Shown here one piece after another: positions 26,270 to 34,899 of a stretch of 64,000 bases of DNA; position 1 is the first letter of the stretch, and each line of letters begins with the position of its first letter. The translations under genes and the position numbers were made by a program. The DNA lies in contig CAVZBW010000005.1 in NCBI GenBank assembly GCA_963773635.1, positions 1,178,001 through 1,242,000 of the forward strand. The letters are read 5' to 3'. The DNA comes from CAVZBW01 sp963773635 (GTDB lineage Bacteria; Actinomycetota; Acidimicrobiia; Acidimicrobiales; RAAP-2). The notes under the pieces were generated by a model, which had not been told where the DNA came from, made no database searches, and saw nothing but the letters and a program-made list of their open reading frames with translations.

Positions 26270-27625
26270 CTAGAGGGTCAGGAGAATCTCGTCCGCGGTG
26301 CGCTCCCCCGAGCGGACCGCTCCTTCGATGAGGCCGTGGAGGGCGGTCGCCCTCTCGCTTCCCGCCCAGTAGATGTTGCCGGCCGGCGCTCTGATCGCTG
26401 GTCCGTAGCTCGTCAACACGCCGGGGGGTAGGTGCCCGATCATGCCGCCGAGGGACCACGGCTCGGCGGACCAGTCGGTCTCGAGGTAGGCACTCGGGGT
26501 CAGGGCCCGAGGACCGAGGCGCTTGGCCAGCTCCCCGAGCCAGGCCTCCCTGCGCTGCTCCGGTGTCAGTCGAGCCAGCTCGAGCGCGTTCGCACCCACG
26601 GCGAAGCTGGTGAGCACCCCGGGCGACGCGCCGAGGGGTGACTGGTCGATGGAGATGGGAACCGGTGATCCTGGTGCCACCGTCTCTCCGGTCAATCCGT
26701 CGCTCCGCCAGAAGGGTTCCTCGTAGCTGATGATGGTCTTGATGATGGCGCCCGGAACGTAACGCCGAAGCAGGTTCGCGTGAGCCGGTGGCAGGGGTGG
26801 ATCGAACTCGATCTTGCTGGCCACCACGGGTGGGGTCGCCACGATGGCTCGCCTGGCCGTAACCGTGGCACCGTCGGCGGTGATCTCGACCCGATCGTCC
26901 GTCTGCCGGATCTTGCGAACCGGCCGGCCAAGGGACACCCGGTCGCCCAGCGCACCCGCCAGCCGATCCGCCACTCCGGGAGGACCCCCGTCGATGAGGT
27001 GGGTCTCGGTCTTGGTGGTGTCCGCGTAGTACTGGAAGCTCCCACCGCCCGCGGCGAGGACCATGCTGCCCAGCAGCGAGACGTCCGAAGGATCGCAGCA
27101 AAAGAACGTGCTCATACCGGCGAGCAGGAGGGCCTGCGCACGCTTGGACGGGACATTGAGCGGATTGGTCACCCAATCCGAGAGCGTGGTCGAGTCGAGC
27201 TTGGCAGCACCAGGGGTCGCCCAGGGAGTTTCCACGGGCACTCGCTTCACCATCCGGTCGAGGCGCCAGAGCCCGAGGCCCAGCGCGGCCACGTGGTGGA
27301 GGCCGAACTTCGGGATCAGCCCGGAGTAGCGATACTGGTTCCCGTCCACGTCGAGCACGACGTCGCCGTCCTCAAACTGGGGATACGTGGTGACGCCGAG
27401 CTCGTTGCAGATCGCGAACATCCGGTCCTGTCGCTGACCGAGCCAGGTGCCACCGGCCGAGACGATGGTCCCGTCCGACATCTCCCGGTTCCACACCCGA
27501 CCACCGACCCGGTCACGCGCCTCCAGGACGACCACGTCCCGTCCCGCGGAGACGAGCTTGCGGGCGGCGGCCAACCCCGCAAATCCCGCCCCGACGACGC
27601 AGACTTCGGTCTCGCCATCTTGCAT
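26270..27625 (-). CDS. Flavin-dependent monoamine oxidase-like amine oxidase
   Basis: A 451-residue FAD enzyme. The dinucleotide-binding motif VGAGFAGLAA at 11-20, then EARDRVGGRV, and a C-terminal FAD segment (NIYWAGSERAT, HGLIEGAVRSGERTADEIL) follow the monoamine oxidase family. The usual covalent-flavin cysteine motif is not visible, so FAD is probably non-covalent, as in putrescine or other bacterial amine oxidases. No signal peptide. It is alone with 201 gene-free bases downstream and 55 bases before the VOC gene. Confidence 0.88.
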   Translation of the reverse strand: MQDGETEVCVVGAGFAGLAAARKLVSAGRDVVVLEARDRVGGRVWNREMSDGTIVSAGGTWLGQRQDRMFAICNELGVTTYPQFEDGDVVLDVDGNQYRYSGLIPKFGLHHVAALGLGLWRLDRMVKRVPVETPWATPGAAKLDSTTLSDWVTNPLNVPSKRAQALLLAGMSTFFCCDPSDVSLLGSMVLAAGGGSFQYYADTTKTETHLIDGGPPGVADRLAGALGDRVSLGRPVRKIRQTDDRVEITADGATVTARRAIVATPPVVASKIEFDPPLPPAHANLLRRYVPGAIIKTIISYEEPFWRSDGLTGETVAPGSPVPISIDQSPLGASPGVLTSFAVGANALELARLTPEQRREAWLGELAKRLGPRALTPSAYLETDWSAEPWSLGGMIGHLPPGVLTSYGPAIRAPAGNIYWAGSERATALHGLIEGAVRSGERTADEILLTL

Positions 27626-27680
27626 GCCAAATCGTTGCAGGTTCTCTCCAGCGCCGCCATCGGTCGGGCCCGAAGCGACC

Positions 27681-28145
27681 TCAGATCTTGCGGCGGGGCG
27701 GCGGCGGCGGGATCACCCACTCCGCCAGTTCGATCACGACCCCTTCGGGCCCGTTCAAGAACACGAGCTTGCGATCGTGAAAATCCATGATCTCGTTGCG
27801 GGGCGAGACCCCGATAGCGGCGAACCTCTCGAGCGTGGCTTCGATGTTGTCCGTCCGAAAACAGATGTGGTTGAAGCCCGAACGGGAAAGGACCCCGGAT
27901 CCCCCGTCCATCTCCAACGGGGGCCGGTGGAAGCGCAGGAGCTGGATCTCCTGGCGGAAGTCCACGCCCTGGAGCACGAGGGTGACATGGTCGGACTCCC
28001 AGTCGGGGATGCCCATGTAGTCGGCGATCGTCTTGCCCCGGGCGAGGACGGTCTTTTCCTCTTCGAACCCGAGTACGGAAAAGAAGCGCTTGGCCCCCTC
28101 CAGATCGGTGACCGCCAGCGTCAGGTGGTCAAACCCCAGCGACAT
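27681..28145 (-). CDS. VOC (glyoxalase/dioxygenase fold) protein
   Basis: The 154-residue product starting at the ATG at 28145 has two beta-alpha-beta-beta-beta modules: FDHLTLAVTDLEGAKRFF and FNHICFRTDNIEATLERF. Metal-ligand candidates are His7 (DHL) and the Glu in VVIELAEW near the end. A Pro-rich tail (IPPPPPPRRKI) closes the protein. The upstream in-frame extension to 28325 has no RBS and is low complexity. Substrate unknown. Confidence 0.8.
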   Translation of the reverse strand: MSLGFDHLTLAVTDLEGAKRFFSVLGFEEEKTVLARGKTIADYMGIPDWESDHVTLVLQGVDFRQEIQLLRFHRPPLEMDGGSGVLSRSGFNHICFRTDNIEATLERFAAIGVSPRNEIMDFHDRKLVFLNGPEGVVIELAEWVIPPPPPRRKI

Positions 28146-28212
28146 CACGTACCTCCTGATCCGTCTCCGGGCGCCCGAGCGTAACCGAGCACGCTCCCGG
28201 CCTCCGAGTGGC

Positions 28213-28227
28213 GACTGGCCGACATTC
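28213..28227. repeat. Left copy of a 15-bp direct repeat (GACTGGCCGACATTC)
   Basis: An identical copy is at 30049-30063, beginning at the last bases of the nitronate monooxygenase coding sequence. The two copies flank the two plus-strand genes for the peroxiredoxin and the nitronate monooxygenase. A chance match of this length in 64 kb is unlikely but possible. Confidence 0.5.
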
Positions 28228-28405
28228 GCATACCAGGGGTGCGAGTCGCTTGTCGGCGAAGCGCCGCGCTCATTGTCTGAACAGATTGGCGGCGGCGGCC
28301 TTGAGCGATAGTGTCGGGGTGACAAGCCCGCTCGTCAGCCGGTAGGACGGGCTCGGCTCCACCGCGGCGGTTGTGCGTTCGACGCGACGAAAGAGGCGGT
28401 GATCC

Positions 28406-29008
28406 ATGCGATCCGACATCAGGCCCGGCGGCACCTTCCCCGACTACGCCCTGCCGGATCACACCAACACGGTGCGCAAGCTCAGCGAGCTCCAGGGCGA
28501 CGACCCGCTGGTCCTGACCCTGGCGCGGGGCAATTATTGTCCGAAGGAGCACCAGCAGCACCTGGAGCTCGCCGCCAACTATCCAAAGGTCGCCGTCGCC
28601 TACACCCAGATCGTCACGATCTCGACCGACGACCACCACACGACACAAGAGTTCCGCGCCTCGGTCGGCGCGCAATGGACCTTCCTCTCCGATCCCGCTC
28701 GGACGATTCAGAAGGACCTCGATATCCAGGAATACACCGACCCCGACCACGACCCGATGATCCCCCACACGCTGGTCCTCAGGCCCCGACTGGTGATCCA
28801 CAGCATCTACAACGGGTACTGGTTCTGGGGACGCCCGTCGTTCCACGACCTGTGGTGCGACTTGCGCGCCGCATCGAGCGAGATCCGCCCCGACTGGGAC
28901 CTGAGCAAGCCGGGGCTGCGCGAGGCCTGGGAGGCGGGCGATTACTCGGCCTTTCACGGATGGAACAAGCGAGCTCGCCAGTCGATGCCGACATCGTATG
29001 ACTCCTAG
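28406..29008 (+). CDS. Thioredoxin-fold peroxiredoxin-like protein (AhpC/TSA/Redoxin)
   Basis: A 200-residue protein with the peroxiredoxin layout GTFPDYALPDHTNTVRKLSEL and LARGNYCPKE, placing the likely peroxidatic cysteine at 45. Only one other cysteine (near 150) is seen, so it may be an atypical 1-Cys or 2-Cys form. PxxxT/S is replaced by ARGNYC, which is a departure from classical AhpC. AGAGGCGG-type sequence precedes the ATG. Next to a nitronate monooxygenase, it might detoxify oxidant formed there; that is inference. Confidence 0.75.
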   Translation: MRSDIRPGGTFPDYALPDHTNTVRKLSELQGDDPLVLTLARGNYCPKEHQQHLELAANYPKVAVAYTQIVTISTDDHHTTQEFRASVGAQWTFLSDPARTIQKDLDIQEYTDPDHDPMIPHTLVLRPRLVIHSIYNGYWFWGRPSFHDLWCDLRAASSEIRPDWDLSKPGLREAWEAGDYSAFHGWNKRARQSMPTSYDS

Positions 29009-29099
29009 CTGAAGTGGATCGGTCTGCGCTGGCCCGACGGGCCCATGTCGAGGCCGGTTGCCGGCGCTGCGCCGGTGCGAAGGGGTAGCCGGTTTTTCG

Positions 29100-30050
29100 A
29101 TGCCAACGCCGGTCTGCGAGCTGCTCGGGATTGAACAGCCGATCGTCCAGGCGCCGATGTCGGCGGTGCCCCAACTGGCGGCAGCGGTCTCGAATGCCGG
29201 CGCCCTCGGCATGTTGGCGTTGACGTGGTCCACTCCCGCCGGCGACGTTGTCCGTGAAACGGCGGCGCTCACCGATCGTCCGTTTGGCGGCAATCTGATT
29301 CTCGCCACGGATCAGCACCGTCGCCTTGAAGAGGCCCTCGAAGCCGGTATGCGGATCGTCTCGCTGATGTGGGGAGATCCCGCCGGCTACGTCGAGCAGA
29401 TCCACGACGCGAGCGGAATCGTGCTGCACACGGTCGGCAGCGCTGAAGAGGCCCGACGGGCAGCCGCCAGCGGAGTTGATGTCGTCGTGGCCCAGGGTTG
29501 GGAGGCGGGCGGGCACGTGCGGGGTCAGGTCGCGACGCTTCCCTTGGTCCCGGCCGTGGTGGACGCGGTGACACCGGTGCCAGTGATCGCGGCCGGCGGG
29601 ATCGGGGACGCTCGGGGCGTGGCCGCCGTGCTCGCGCTGGGCGCTCAGGCGGCGTGGCTGGGCACCCGGTTTCTGCTTGCCCAGGAGATGCCGATCCACG
29701 ACGAGTATCGCCGTCGTCTCTTGGACGCGGCCGAGACCGATGCGCAGTGGTACGCCAACCTGTACGAGGTCGGGTGGCCGGACGCGCCCCACCGCGCCCT
29801 CCGCAACTCGACGGCAGAGCTATGGGAGGCCGCGGGCCGGCCCCCACCGGGAAGTCGACCCGGAGGGGGCGAGGTCATCGCGCACTTCGCTTCGGGCGAA
29901 TCAATCCTCCGGTACGAGCCGGCGGCGCCGATGGTCGGTACCACCGGCGATATCGAAGCGCTCTCGTTGTGGGCCGGACAGAGCGTTGCCCTCGCCAGGC
30001 AGCCACAACCAGCCGCGGACATCGTCGCCGAGCTCGTCTCCGGCTTGTGA
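29100..30050 (+). CDS. Nitronate monooxygenase (2-nitropropane dioxygenase-like)
   Basis: A 316-residue FMN TIM-barrel protein starting MPTPVCELLGIEQPIVQAPM. The usual features are present: QAPMSAVPQLAAAVSNAGALG at the N-terminus, VVAQGWEAGGHVRG with the catalytic His, and IAAGGIGDARGVAAVLALGA for phosphate binding. It oxidises nitronates, removing nitro compounds. The alternative start at 29058 would add 14 unconserved residues. It is convergent with the MOSC-reductase gene, with 19 bases between stops. Confidence 0.88.
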   Translation: MPTPVCELLGIEQPIVQAPMSAVPQLAAAVSNAGALGMLALTWSTPAGDVVRETAALTDRPFGGNLILATDQHRRLEEALEAGMRIVSLMWGDPAGYVEQIHDASGIVLHTVGSAEEARRAAASGVDVVVAQGWEAGGHVRGQVATLPLVPAVVDAVTPVPVIAAGGIGDARGVAAVLALGAQAAWLGTRFLLAQEMPIHDEYRRRLLDAAETDAQWYANLYEVGWPDAPHRALRNSTAELWEAAGRPPPGSRPGGGEVIAHFASGESILRYEPAAPMVGTTGDIEALSLWAGQSVALARQPQPAADIVAELVSGL

Positions 30051-30063
30051 CTGGCCGACATTC
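30049..30063. repeat. Right copy of the 15-bp direct repeat
   Basis: Identical to 28213-28227. It begins at the final bases of the nitronate monooxygenase stop codon and ends just short of the downstream gene. Confidence 0.5.
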
Positions 30064-30069
30064 CGCCGC

Positions 30070-31903
30070 TCACAGATCGAGCACCATGTCGTCGCGCGGC
30101 CGTGAGCAGCAGATGAGCACGCTTCCGGCAGCGGGAGGTTCAACCGGGTCGGGGCTGTAATCGACATCCCCCGCGATGAGTGCCGTCTCGCAGGTGTGAC
30201 AGACGCCGGTGCGGCATGACCATCGGACGGGTACGTCGCAGGACTCGGCGAGTTCGAGCAGGGTGCCGTAGTCGCGCTTCCAGGGGATCGTGAGGTCAGC
30301 TGCGGGCGAACGCGATCGTCGGGCCGTCTCCGGGCTGGCCGGCGGGCGGGTGGGGTGCCCGCACCGCCGCTGCCGCGATCCCCGGCGTCTCGCCCGGTGC
30401 CGGCCCGAACGGCTCGGTGTGGATGCGGGCGGCATCGAAACCCAAGGCCGCCAGACCCGCGCTGATGTCGTCCATGAAGGCTGGGGGCCCGCACAGGTAG
30501 GCCTCGGCATCGGAGGGTGGATTCAGTGCGGCGAGCAGTGGAGCGGAGAGACGCCCCGCACCGTCGAAGTCGCGGCCCTCGACCTCATCCGGGCCGGGCC
30601 GGCTGTAGTAGACGTGGGAGCCTGCGTGGGGCAGCGCGGCGAGGAGGGCACGAGCCTCGGCGGCGAACGAGTCCTCGGGACCGTTGCGTGCGCCGTGCAG
30701 CCACCAGACCTCTCGTTCGGAGCTGGTCTGCGCCAGTGCCTGCAGCATGGCGAGAACGGGGGTGGCGCCGATCCCGGCGCTGATCAGCAAGACGGGTGCC
30801 CGCGTCTGATCGAGAATGAAGGTGCCGCGTGGTGCTCCGATGTCGAGTTGGTCGCCGACGGCGAGGAGGGTGTGGAGATAGCCACTGACGCGGCCGCCGG
30901 GTTCGCGCTTGACGGTCACCCGGTAGTAGCCCGCCCCGGGGGGTCCGGAGAGCGAGTAATTGCGCAGCAGCGCCCGCTGCCCCTTGTCGGGCTGCACCCG
31001 TACAGTGAGGTACTGACCTGGGCGGGACGCGGGTAGCGGCACGCCCGTGGGGTCCTCGAGGCGTATCGAGATCGCCGAGTCGCTCTCGCGGGTGATGGCC
31101 GTGACGGTCGCCGGACGAAAGCCCGGCCAGGCGGGAGGCGGGCTGGTCGCCACGAGGCCGGCGTTGCCGCCGCCCGGTTCCTCACTCAGCAAAGCCCGGA
31201 ACGAACCCTGCCAGCCGGGGCTGAGGGCGGGGACCCGGAGCGCCCGGAGCAGCCCTTGGCGCGTATGCCCGGGGAGGTAGAGCAGCGCGTCGACCTCCGC
31301 GACCGTCATCTGCTCGGGCCCCGAGGACAGCTTGATGATCTCGTCTCCGGCCTGCACCTCGCCCTCTTCGAGCACCCGGAAGTAGAAGCCCGGGCGGTGG
31401 TGGGAGACCAGCAACGCAGGAATCCGCGGATCGTTCATGCGGATCCCCACCCGATAGCAGGTGACGCGCGGCTGCGTTACCTCGAAGCTCGCGCTGCCAA
31501 TCTTGTAGCGATCGCCGATGCACACCTCGTCGTCGGCCAATCCCTCCACGGTGAAGTTCTCGCCGAACTGTCCGTACGTGAAGTCGTCTCGTCCGAGCTC
31601 ACGTTGCCAATAGCGATACGAATCGATCTGATAGACGAACACGGCCCGCTGCTCGCCGCCGTGGCCCGCCAGATCGCCCTGACCATCGCCGTCGACGTTG
31701 AGCCGACCGACCCGGCGGACCCCGCGAACGGGATCCTTGAACACGCCCGTAAAGACGGTCCTCCCTTGCCAGGACACGTCCTTCGGCATGCCGACGTTGA
31801 CCGACAACAACATCCCAACGTGCTGGGCGACGGGCGGGTTCGACCCAACCTGCTCGGGCTGCGGCCCGCGGCCGATCGCAGGGCTGGGGACTCCCGTATT
31901 CAT
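30070..31903 (-). CDS. MOSC-domain, ferredoxin reductase and 2Fe-2S ferredoxin fusion, frameshifted
   Basis: From the ATG at 31903 (GGAGGAAC upstream) the order is an MOSC domain (about 30-190, with NVDGDGQGDLAGHGGEQRAV and PRVTCYRVGIR carrying the conserved Cys), a helical 3-alpha domain (TVAEVDALLYLPGHTRQGLL), an FNR-like FAD/NAD(P) module (RNYSLSGPPG; ISAGIGATPVLAML; YLCGPPAFM) and a plant-type [2Fe-2S] ferredoxin. The ferredoxin cysteines CRTGVCHTC plus ICCSRP lie after a one-base break near 30297. MOSC proteins handle sulfur or Mo cofactor. Together the parts would form a self-sufficient electron chain to an N-hydroxylated substrate, by analogy with YiiM-type and mARC systems. Confidence 0.8.
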
Positions 31904-31979
31904 CGTTCCTCCACGAGTTGCTGCCACTGACAAAAGGCCGCAGTTACCCCTGCTGGGCGTGCCCACACAGGGGACGTCA

Positions 31980-32411
31980 TCAAGATGGTGGACGCCATCC
32001 TCTGGCCAGTGTCGTTTGTCCCACCTCGATCAGGTAGCCATCAGGATCACGGATGTAGCAGCGCATCTCGGTCGCGTGCTGCTTTGGCGGCGTCAGGAAC
32101 TGAGCACCCCGCCCGCTCCACTCGGCGTACACCGCTTGGATGTCCGCAACCCGGATGTTGAGGAAGCTGTTCACCCGATCCGGGTCGGTCGGCGCCTCGA
32201 GCGTCACCGTCGGCTTGTCGTCGGTGGGACCTCCCCCGACGTTGATGATGATCCAGCTGTTGGCAAGCGCCACATAGGTCACCTCGTCATTCCCCTCGCC
32301 CGAGATGACGGTCCTGCCGCCGAGTACGTCGGTGTAGAAACGGCGGGAACGCTCCACATCCTTTGAAACGATGAAATGGCCCAGGACCATCTCCTGGTCG
32401 ATCGTGCTCAT
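31980..32411 (-). CDS. VOC family protein
   Basis: The product has 143 residues from the ATG at 32411 with GGAGGTGAGC immediately upstream. Two VOC halves are evident: MVLGHFIVSKDVERSRRFYT and FLNIRVADIQAVYAEW, followed by IRDPDGYLIEVGQ with the C-terminal Glu ligand. The His of the first strand (GHF) is in the ligand position. These proteins include glyoxalases, dioxygenases and antibiotic-binding proteins, and no neighbour fixes the role. Confidence 0.8.
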   Translation of the reverse strand: MSTIDQEMVLGHFIVSKDVERSRRFYTDVLGGRTVISGEGNDEVTYVALANSWIIINVGGGPTDDKPTVTLEAPTDPDRVNSFLNIRVADIQAVYAEWSGRGAQFLTPPKQHATEMRCYIRDPDGYLIEVGQTTLARGWRPPS

Positions 32412-32597
32412 GCTCACCTCCGTTGTCGGAACTGGCTCATCGTCGCGCCTCACACCGCCCGTCGCGCCCGTGTAGGTCTCTTCCGGTGTCGGGTCGCCAC
32501 CCCGGGCCGTACCGCCAAGCCGCTGCGCTGACGTCACCGCCAACGACTGATCCGACGTCTCATGCTCACCGCGGGTGCCCTCGGCGGCCACGACCGA

Positions 32598-34004
32598 TCA
32601 ACCTGCGACGAGCGTCGGCGGCTTCCACCCGCCGAGCGACGTCTCGAGCAGCCGGGCCACCGCCAACGCCTGGGCCTCCTGCCAGGGGCCGGTCACCACC
32701 TGGACCCCGACGGGCAGACCGTCCGTGCTGGTGCCACAGCGCACCACCACCGCCGGCCATCCCGTGAGGTTGTGTGCCATCAGGAAGGAGAAGTCCGCAA
32801 TCTCGTTGAGGCCGTGGTGGTGCGGCTTGGCCGCAGTGGGCATCGCAGGCGTGAGCAGGACGTCGTAGTCGTCCAGAAAGGACATCATGGCCATGCGGTA
32901 GGTGTCGATCTCGACCAACCGGCTCCTCACCTCGGTCACGCTGAGTTCGAGCCGGGCCGCCTGGCGGAGAAACTCGTCGAGCTCTTCGGTGTGGTCCTCT
33001 GCCCCGATCTCCCGCAGCTCGTCTCGGAACCCCACGCCCCGGTCGCCGCCGAGGAACACCGTCTCCCACAGCAGCTCCATCACCCGGCCCAGGCACCGCG
33101 GCCGGTCCTCGACCACGCAGGCGGTCTTGCCGTCGAGCGCCTCGGCCGCCGCCCGGACGGTGCGGGCCACGTCGTCGTCGGCCGCCGAGATCCCGTCGTC
33201 CAGCATGAAGGCCACACGGAGTTGGGAGACATCGACCAACTCGGGACCAGTGAGGGGCACCGGAGCGGCCAGCGGGTCACGGCCGTCGGGCCCGCTCACC
33301 ACCGCCAGAGCCAGCGCCAGGTCGGCCACTGTCCGGGCCAATGCCCCGTAGCAGACGAAGGGACCGAAGATGCCGAGGGCGTCCCCGTAGACGCTGCCCG
33401 TGCGCGGGATCCGTCCATGGGTGGGTTTGATGCCGGCGATGCCGTTGTTATGGCAGGGCTGCCGCACGCTTCCCCCACCGTCCGATCCGATGCTGAGCGG
33501 CGCCGCACCGGCGGCCACCAGCGCCGCCGAGCCCCCGCTGCTCCCACCCGGAGAGCGCGAGAGGTCGTAGGGGTTGTTGGTGCGGCCGTAGAGATCGTTA
33601 GCCGACTCTCCGCCGCGTCCCATCTCGGGAACGTTGGTGACGCCCAAGACGATGGCCCCGGCAGCCCGCAACCGGGCGACCACCGTGGCGTCCTCGGTCG
33701 AGGTGCCCCGAAGCGCTGGGCTCCCTCCGCTGGTCACGAGACCCTCGACGTGTACGACGTCCTTGAGCACCACCGGAAGACCGGCCAGGATCCCGGTTGT
33801 GCCGCCCTCGGCCCGGACAGCGTCCGCCCGGTCGGCCTCGCGCCGGCAGGTGTCGGGATCGGTGGCCTGGACCAGGGCGTTGATCGAGGGATTGACCGCC
33901 GCAATCCGATCCAGGTGGGCCTCCACCACCTCCCGGCTCGACACCTGGCTCTTGGCCATGGCCTCGACGAGCTCGAGTGCAGACCAGCTGCAGAGGTCGC
34001 TCAC
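32598..34004 (-). CDS. Amidase signature enzyme
   Basis: A 468-residue amidase starting at GTG 34004. The Ser-cis-Ser-Lys triad is visible: Lys81 in PVVLKDVVHV, the SPGGSSGGSAA loop with Ser155/156, and Ser179 in GSDGGGSVRQP. The family cleaves C-N bonds of amides and related compounds. No GatB/GatC-like neighbour is present, so a Glu-tRNA amidotransferase role is unlikely. It is divergent from a GntR regulator sharing a 120-base intergenic region with direct repeats. Confidence 0.9.
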   Translation of the reverse strand: MSDLCSWSALELVEAMAKSQVSSREVVEAHLDRIAAVNPSINALVQATDPDTCRREADRADAVRAEGGTTGILAGLPVVLKDVVHVEGLVTSGGSPALRGTSTEDATVVARLRAAGAIVLGVTNVPEMGRGGESANDLYGRTNNPYDLSRSPGGSSGGSAALVAAGAAPLSIGSDGGGSVRQPCHNNGIAGIKPTHGRIPRTGSVYGDALGIFGPFVCYGALARTVADLALALAVVSGPDGRDPLAAPVPLTGPELVDVSQLRVAFMLDDGISAADDDVARTVRAAAEALDGKTACVVEDRPRCLGRVMELLWETVFLGGDRGVGFRDELREIGAEDHTEELDEFLRQAARLELSVTEVRSRLVEIDTYRMAMMSFLDDYDVLLTPAMPTAAKPHHHGLNEIADFSFLMAHNLTGWPAVVVRCGTSTDGLPVGVQVVTGPWQEAQALAVARLLETSLGGWKPPTLVAG

Positions 34005-34080
34005 GCCACGATATCTACCTCGCCCGGGCGGACGGGGTCCACCGGTCCCGTTTGGCGGCGCGTCGTCGGGCAGGTTCAAT

Positions 34081-34125
34081 TGTATTGCCACTGTATTGCC
34101 ACGACGCAACAATATCTGCTACAAA
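34081..34125 (+). promoter_or_regulatory. GntR/amidase divergent control region with tandem 11-bp repeats
   Basis: TGTATTGCCAC is repeated without a gap at 34081-34091 and 34092-34102. TTGCCA (34096-34101) and TACAAA (34120-34125) are 18 bases apart. The ATG of the GntR gene at 34132 lies six bases after the -10 box, which implies a leaderless transcript. GntR-type operators of this kind would let the regulator control itself and the amidase. Confidence 0.6.
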
Positions 34126-34131
34126 CTAGGG

Positions 34132-34557
34132 ATGACCGACGGGATCGCTTGGGTCATCCGCGTGGACCCGCAGTCCGCGGTTCCTCCGTTCGAGCAAGTG
34201 CGGGCCCAATTGGCTGCCCTCATCGAGTCGGGTCGGGTCGAGCCAGAGGAGCGTCTGCCGACGGTGCGCCAGCTGGCCGGCGATCTCCACCTCGCCGTCA
34301 ACACGGTGGCACGCTCTTACCGGGAGCTCGAGGCCGCCGGACTGGTGGAGACGCGCGGTCGACACGGCACCTTCGTCGCCGGTGCCCCCACCCCCCAGCG
34401 GCGCGAGGCGATGCGTGCCACTCGGGACTTTGCCGACGTCATGCGCCGGCTCGGGATCGGCCCCCGTGAGGCCCTGGCGATCTTGCGACGCGAGCTCGGT
34501 CTCGACCCCGACTCGACCAGCGGGCACCGGTCCGGGCACCGGGGTCAACCGGCGTGA
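34132..34557 (+). CDS. GntR family transcriptional regulator (YtrA-like)
   Basis: A 141-residue protein with a winged helix: PPFEQVRAQLAALIESGRVE, LPTVRQLAGDLHLAVNTVAR and SYRELEAAGLVETRGRHGTF. The C-terminal part is short (about 50 residues), which is typical for the YtrA subfamily and excludes a large FCD or UTRA effector domain. The gene appears leaderless, with the ATG six bases past the -10 box. It is divergent from the amidase and may repress it. Confidence 0.85.
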   Translation: MTDGIAWVIRVDPQSAVPPFEQVRAQLAALIESGRVEPEERLPTVRQLAGDLHLAVNTVARSYRELEAAGLVETRGRHGTFVAGAPTPQRREAMRATRDFADVMRRLGIGPREALAILRRELGLDPDSTSGHRSGHRGQPA

Positions 34558-34740
34558 ACCCGGACCGCTAGCCCCCAAGCAGCGGTCACCACGATCGTCG
34601 CTGCCGTTGCTCTACGGGCAAGGAGTCTCACGCAGCAGGTGAGCCTTCTCGTCCTTTCGCTCGCGCTTTTCACCCTGCTCTGGCACTTCTCCAAGAACAG
34701 CAGCGCCAACGATGCCTGGCGCAAACTCTGGCCGGCTTGA
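34554..34740 (+). CDS. Small single-pass membrane protein overlapping GntR, frame uncertain
   Basis: The last 33 codons from GTG at 34639 read VSLLVLSLALFTLLWHF then a polar tail ending KLWPA. In the same frame upstream, AAVTTIVAAVALRARSLTQQ looks coding back to about 34570, where the GntR stop intervenes. A one-base indel near 34569 would link it to a GTG at 34554 overlapping the GntR stop (GTGA), giving about 61 residues. YtrA-type GntR genes are often followed by membrane genes of the same operon. Confidence 0.4.
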
Positions 34741-34899
34741 CGATGGGCTCCGTGATCGCTTGGACGTTTGACGCGGCGTCAGGATTCCCTCGGCTGCTCG
34801 GCCGGTCCGACAGAAAGACCCAGCTCACAGGGCTCAAGCACGTCATCCACGTCGTGACCGGCGTGTAGTATTTGTGGATGGAGCACTCGGTGCGTACAC

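Noticed and set aside
34743..34868. 41-codon frame MGSVIAWTFDAASG between the small membrane gene and guaA
   Set aside because: No RBS, no protein-like features, and it ends just before the guaA promoter region; too weak to call.
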